Shown in pieces: positions 7,779 to 10,108 of a stretch of 10,108 nt of DNA. The DNA comes from Acidimicrobiaceae bacterium (GTDB lineage Bacteria; Actinomycetota; Acidimicrobiia; Acidimicrobiales; Bog-793). The stretch covers positions 4,812 through 14,919 of the forward strand of contig PMZN01000122.1 in assembly GCA_003170375.1 (NCBI GenBank), in the 5' to 3' direction. How positions within the stretch are numbered: the first letter of the stretch is position 1; each line of letters begins with the position of its first letter. The notes beneath the pieces were generated by a model. That model saw only the letters and a program-made list of their open reading frames with translations. It ran no database searches and was not told the origin of the DNA. The translations under genes were made by a program, and so were the position numbers.

Positions 7779-8273
7779 ATGCTCCGCGTGGACATTCGCC
7801 GAGCGAACCTGGCCGACGCCGAAGCCATCCGTCAGATCTACAACATCGAAGTGACCGGTTCGACCGCCACGCTTGATCTCGTCCCGCGCACACCCGAAGA
7901 GCAGGCAAGCTGGATGGTCGCTCACTCGGGCGTCTACCCGGTCATCGTCGCCGACGAGGGCGGCCAGGTGGTCGGATTTGCGTCGCTTTCCCCGTATCGG
8001 CCGCGCCCGGGCTACGCGACAGCCGTAGAGGACTCGATCTATGTCGCGGCACAGCATCGAGGCAAGGGGGTTGGCCGCCAGCTGCTCAGTGAAGCCGTCG
8101 TCATGGCCCGGACCCACGGTTTTCATTCCATCGTCGCTCGCGTCAGTGCCACCCAGCAGGCGTCGGTGGCACTGCATGAAGCCTGCGGCTTCGACCTCAT
8201 CGGCGTCGAGCGAGAGATCGGCCGCAAGTTCGGCCGCTGGGTGGACGTTGCTCTCCTGCAGCGCCTCCTTTGA
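7779..8273 (+). CDS. GNAT N-acetyltransferase, phosphinothricin/L-amino acid acetyltransferase-like
   Basis: This protein transfers an acetyl group from acetyl-CoA to an amine, probably on an amino-acid-like small molecule. The 164 residues resemble the Pat/MnaT group: I-Y-N-I-E-V near the start, the T-P-E-E-Q-A-S-W segment (~38-45), V-E-D-S-I-Y-V (~83-89), the acetyl-CoA loop Q-H-R-G-K-G-V-G (~92-99), and A-S-V-A-L-H-E-A-C-G-F (~128-138). These proteins can detoxify phosphinothricin or methionine sulfone, or simply act on amino acids; the substrate cannot be read from sequence. The ATG at 7779 is chosen because the family N-terminus begins there. No good ribosome binding site precedes it, so a leaderless or weakly translated message is possible. 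GTG 7788 is another option. It is the only plus-strand gene here. Confidence 0.88.
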   Translation: MLRVDIRRANLADAEAIRQIYNIEVTGSTATLDLVPRTPEEQASWMVAHSGVYPVIVADEGGQVVGFASLSPYRPRPGYATAVEDSIYVAAQHRGKGVGRQLLSEAVVMARTHGFHSIVARVSATQQASVALHEACGFDLIGVEREIGRKFGRWVDVALLQRLL

Positions 8274-8317
8274 TCAACCAGCCGGCTACCGGGGCGCGGC
8301 ACCAGCCGGGAAGTTGA

Positions 8318-8340
8318 CAGGGCTGTGGTTGCAGGCCCTG
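8318..8340. terminator. possible bidirectional terminator hairpin between convergent genes
   Basis: CAGGGC and GCCCTG form a 6-bp stem with an 11-nt loop in the 113-bp gap between the ends of the acetyltransferase and the mannosyltransferase. No T-run is present on either side. It is the best terminator candidate in the gap, but weak. Confidence 0.25.
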
Positions 8341-8386
8341 CCGTCTCGGCGAGGCGGTCGTGTCGCCCGGCGTCGCGATCGGCGCC

Positions 8387-10096
8387 TCAACCCTCTGGTA
8401 CCGCCGGCAAGCGCGTGTCCTCGGTCGCGCTCAGTGCCCTTCGGACTCTCATCACGAGCGGGATGGCGAGGAGGAGGAGGAGGGCGACCGAGGCGAGGGC
8501 GATGAGGATCGGATTGGCCTCGCCGAACTGAAGGACGAGCGCTCCGGCTCCTGGGAGGCCGAGGAAGCAAGCCACAGTCGAGAGCACGATCACCAAGACC
8601 CTGAGGCGGTGTTCCGCGATCGTCGCGAGAACCACCATCGACCACGCGACATACCACGGTTGCACCGCCGGTCCGAGAAAGACGACCGCCAGGAGCGTCA
8701 GGCCCATGGCCCGCATGGCCGTGGCTTCCCTGGCCCGCCACAAGAGACGCAGCGCGATGGCCGCTGCGAATAGCAACCCGATGTCTTTCGCCCCGCTCAG
8801 GAGCACTTGCTGATGGTCCCCGAGCCCGAGCAGCTCCAAGACCTTCGCCGCTAACGAGCCTGCGATCGTCGGGGGGTCGCTCCAGGACCTGACCGTTGCG
8901 CTGTTACCCAGCGCTGTCACCCAACCCCAGCCGAGCCCGACCATTTGCGAGACCGCCGCCATTATGACGAGGGCAAGCCCAGTCGACGTGATGGTCGGCC
9001 TGAGGCGGGACCGCCACGGCGCGTCGTCGCCCAGCCAGCTCCATCCGATGTACACGACGCCGACAAAGGCTGGGATCTTGATCATCGCCCCGATCGTGCA
9101 AAGCAGCACCCCGACGACTGGCCGGCCCTCACGTGCGAACCAGAGCCCGGCCAGGAGGAAACCGAGCATCAACGCGTCATTGTGTGCGCCCGCTATCAGG
9201 TGTAACAGCACAAGGGGATTCAGCACCGCGAGCACGAAGGCGACAGAGGGATCCCGGCCGTACGAGCGGGCCAGCCGTGGCACGAAGATCCCGATCATCA
9301 CAACGCCGACGAGCGCGAGCAGACGGAAGCCGACGACTGCCAGCAGCTCGTCGTGGCGGACCACGGTGGCGTTCACCCCTGCCATCCAGAGGAACAAGGG
9401 CCCGTACGGCGAGGTCACGTCGGCCCAAAGCTTGTCGACCAGCCCGGAGAAGGCGTTCACCCCGAGCACCGCCGGCCCGAACAAGTACGGGCTGATCCCG
9501 CGGCTCATCATCTCGCCCTGGGCCGCGTAGCTGTAGGAGTCCCGGCTGAACAGCGGCGCGACGACGAGAAGGGGGGCCGTCCAGGCGGCGAACACAGCCA
9601 CGAAGGATCTGAGGGGCAGACCCCGGTGGCGGCGCGCAATTCGGATCAGGGCGATCCAGGCCTGCAACATGAGCACCATGCCGCCGTAGACGGCAACGAG
9701 ACCGATGAAGAGGTCCTTGTTCGCGGGCAACGGTGCGCCGGCCACCACCGGCGGCGCGGGGATGCCGAAGAACCACGGGTGGCACACGGTGACCGAGCCC
9801 GACACGATGCCTGAGCAGGACTTCCAAGTAAAAGGGGAACTCGGGAGCGAAGCGCCCCCGGCGATGGCGACGGCGCTTGCGAACCCGATGATCGCCGGCA
9901 CCGCCAGCAACCGCGCGACCCGCGTCTCGCCCCGCACATACGGCCGTACATTGCCGAGCGGCGTACGCATCCGGGCAAGGAACCCAACCCCCCGATCGAC
10001 CTGCCCGCGGGCACGATCGACCAGCCCGTTCAGCCAGCCGAAGAAAGGCCAGGCGTGCTCAGGCCCAGAACTTCCTGCCTGGGGGTCACGCTCCAA
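8387..10096 (-). CDS. polyprenol-phosphate-mannose-dependent alpha-1,6-mannosyltransferase, MptB-like (GT-C fold)
   Basis: This is a multi-pass membrane glycosyltransferase of the MptA/MptB group, which in mycobacteria and corynebacteria extend the alpha-1,6-mannan core of lipoglycans (LM/LAM) using polyprenyl-phosphate mannose outside the membrane. The 569 residues show about a dozen hydrophobic spans. Family landmarks are F-S-R-D-S-Y-S-Y-A-A-Q-G-E-M at ~183-196 with the expected loop Asp (D186), S-P-Y-G-P-L-F-L at ~229-236, A-H-N-D-A-L-M at ~304-310, I-K-I-P-A-F at ~339-344 and Q-P-W-Y-V-A-W at ~479-485. The TTG at 10096 is the most upstream start visible, but the frame stays open to the window edge, so the true start may lie outside. 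The linkage and acceptor made here are inferred from family, not known. Confidence 0.85.
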   Translation of the reverse strand: MERDPQAGSSGPEHAWPFFGWLNGLVDRARGQVDRGVGFLARMRTPLGNVRPYVRGETRVARLLAVPAIIGFASAVAIAGGASLPSSPFTWKSCSGIVSGSVTVCHPWFFGIPAPPVVAGAPLPANKDLFIGLVAVYGGMVLMLQAWIALIRIARRHRGLPLRSFVAVFAAWTAPLLVVAPLFSRDSYSYAAQGEMMSRGISPYLFGPAVLGVNAFSGLVDKLWADVTSPYGPLFLWMAGVNATVVRHDELLAVVGFRLLALVGVVMIGIFVPRLARSYGRDPSVAFVLAVLNPLVLLHLIAGAHNDALMLGFLLAGLWFAREGRPVVGVLLCTIGAMIKIPAFVGVVYIGWSWLGDDAPWRSRLRPTITSTGLALVIMAAVSQMVGLGWGWVTALGNSATVRSWSDPPTIAGSLAAKVLELLGLGDHQQVLLSGAKDIGLLFAAAIALRLLWRAREATAMRAMGLTLLAVVFLGPAVQPWYVAWSMVVLATIAEHRLRVLVIVLSTVACFLGLPGAGALVLQFGEANPILIALASVALLLLLAIPLVMRVRRALSATEDTRLPAVPEG

Positions 10097-10108
10097 GGTC
10101 CTCGACGC

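Noticed and set aside
8468..8482. Five consecutive GAG triplets (plus strand)
   Set aside because: They encode five leucines in the last membrane span of the mannosyltransferase. This is ordinary codon repetition in a hydrophobic helix.

Overview
The window is a high-GC chromosomal segment from an actinobacterium (Actinomycetota). It carries the conserved translation/transcription block that runs, on the minus strand, tRNA-Thr, tRNA-Met, rpmG, a sigma/anti-sigma pair, tRNA-Trp, secE, nusG, rplK, rplA, rplJ, rplL, rpoB. The order tRNA-Thr, tRNA-Met, rpmG ... tRNA-Trp, secE, nusG is the actinobacterial arrangement. The acidic NusG N-terminus, the SecE start (V-N-R-Q-T-K-R) and an MptB-type mannosyltransferase nearby agree with this. 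A deep branch such as Acidimicrobiia would fit, but that is inference.

Layout, read 5'->3' along the minus strand: a polyprenol-phosphate-mannose-dependent mannosyltransferase (10096 to 8387, possibly extending past the edge). Then comes a plus-strand GNAT acetyltransferase (7779 to 8273), convergent with the mannosyltransferase and divergent from the tRNA operon. The main minus-strand unit follows: tRNA-Thr(GGU), tRNA-Met(CAU), rpmG, an ECF sigma factor, a zinc-finger transmembrane anti-sigma factor, tRNA-Trp(CCA), secE, nusG, rplK, rplA, an rplJ leader with strong structure, rplJ, rplL, a structured 269-bp spacer with a candidate internal promoter, and rpoB. rpoB runs off the window after about 723 codons, and its reading frame was checked as stop-free throughout.

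The genes form the usual growth-linked expression group: ribosomal stalk and L1/L11 proteins, the Sec translocon subunit SecE, the NusG elongation factor and the RNA polymerase beta subunit, with three tRNAs in the same direction. L10/L12 and RNA polymerase levels are probably tuned by RNA structures in the two large spacers (rplA-rplJ and rplL-rpoB).

The least ordinary part is the ECF sigma/anti-sigma pair between rpmG and tRNA-Trp, where mycobacteria carry hadABC. The sigma frame has no ATG, GTG or TTG between the rpmG stop and its conserved domain. It most simply starts at a CTG that overlaps the rpmG stop codon. I see no CRISPR, mobile element, phage or defence system, and nothing I could honestly call a new multi-gene system; most of the window is conserved housekeeping DNA.
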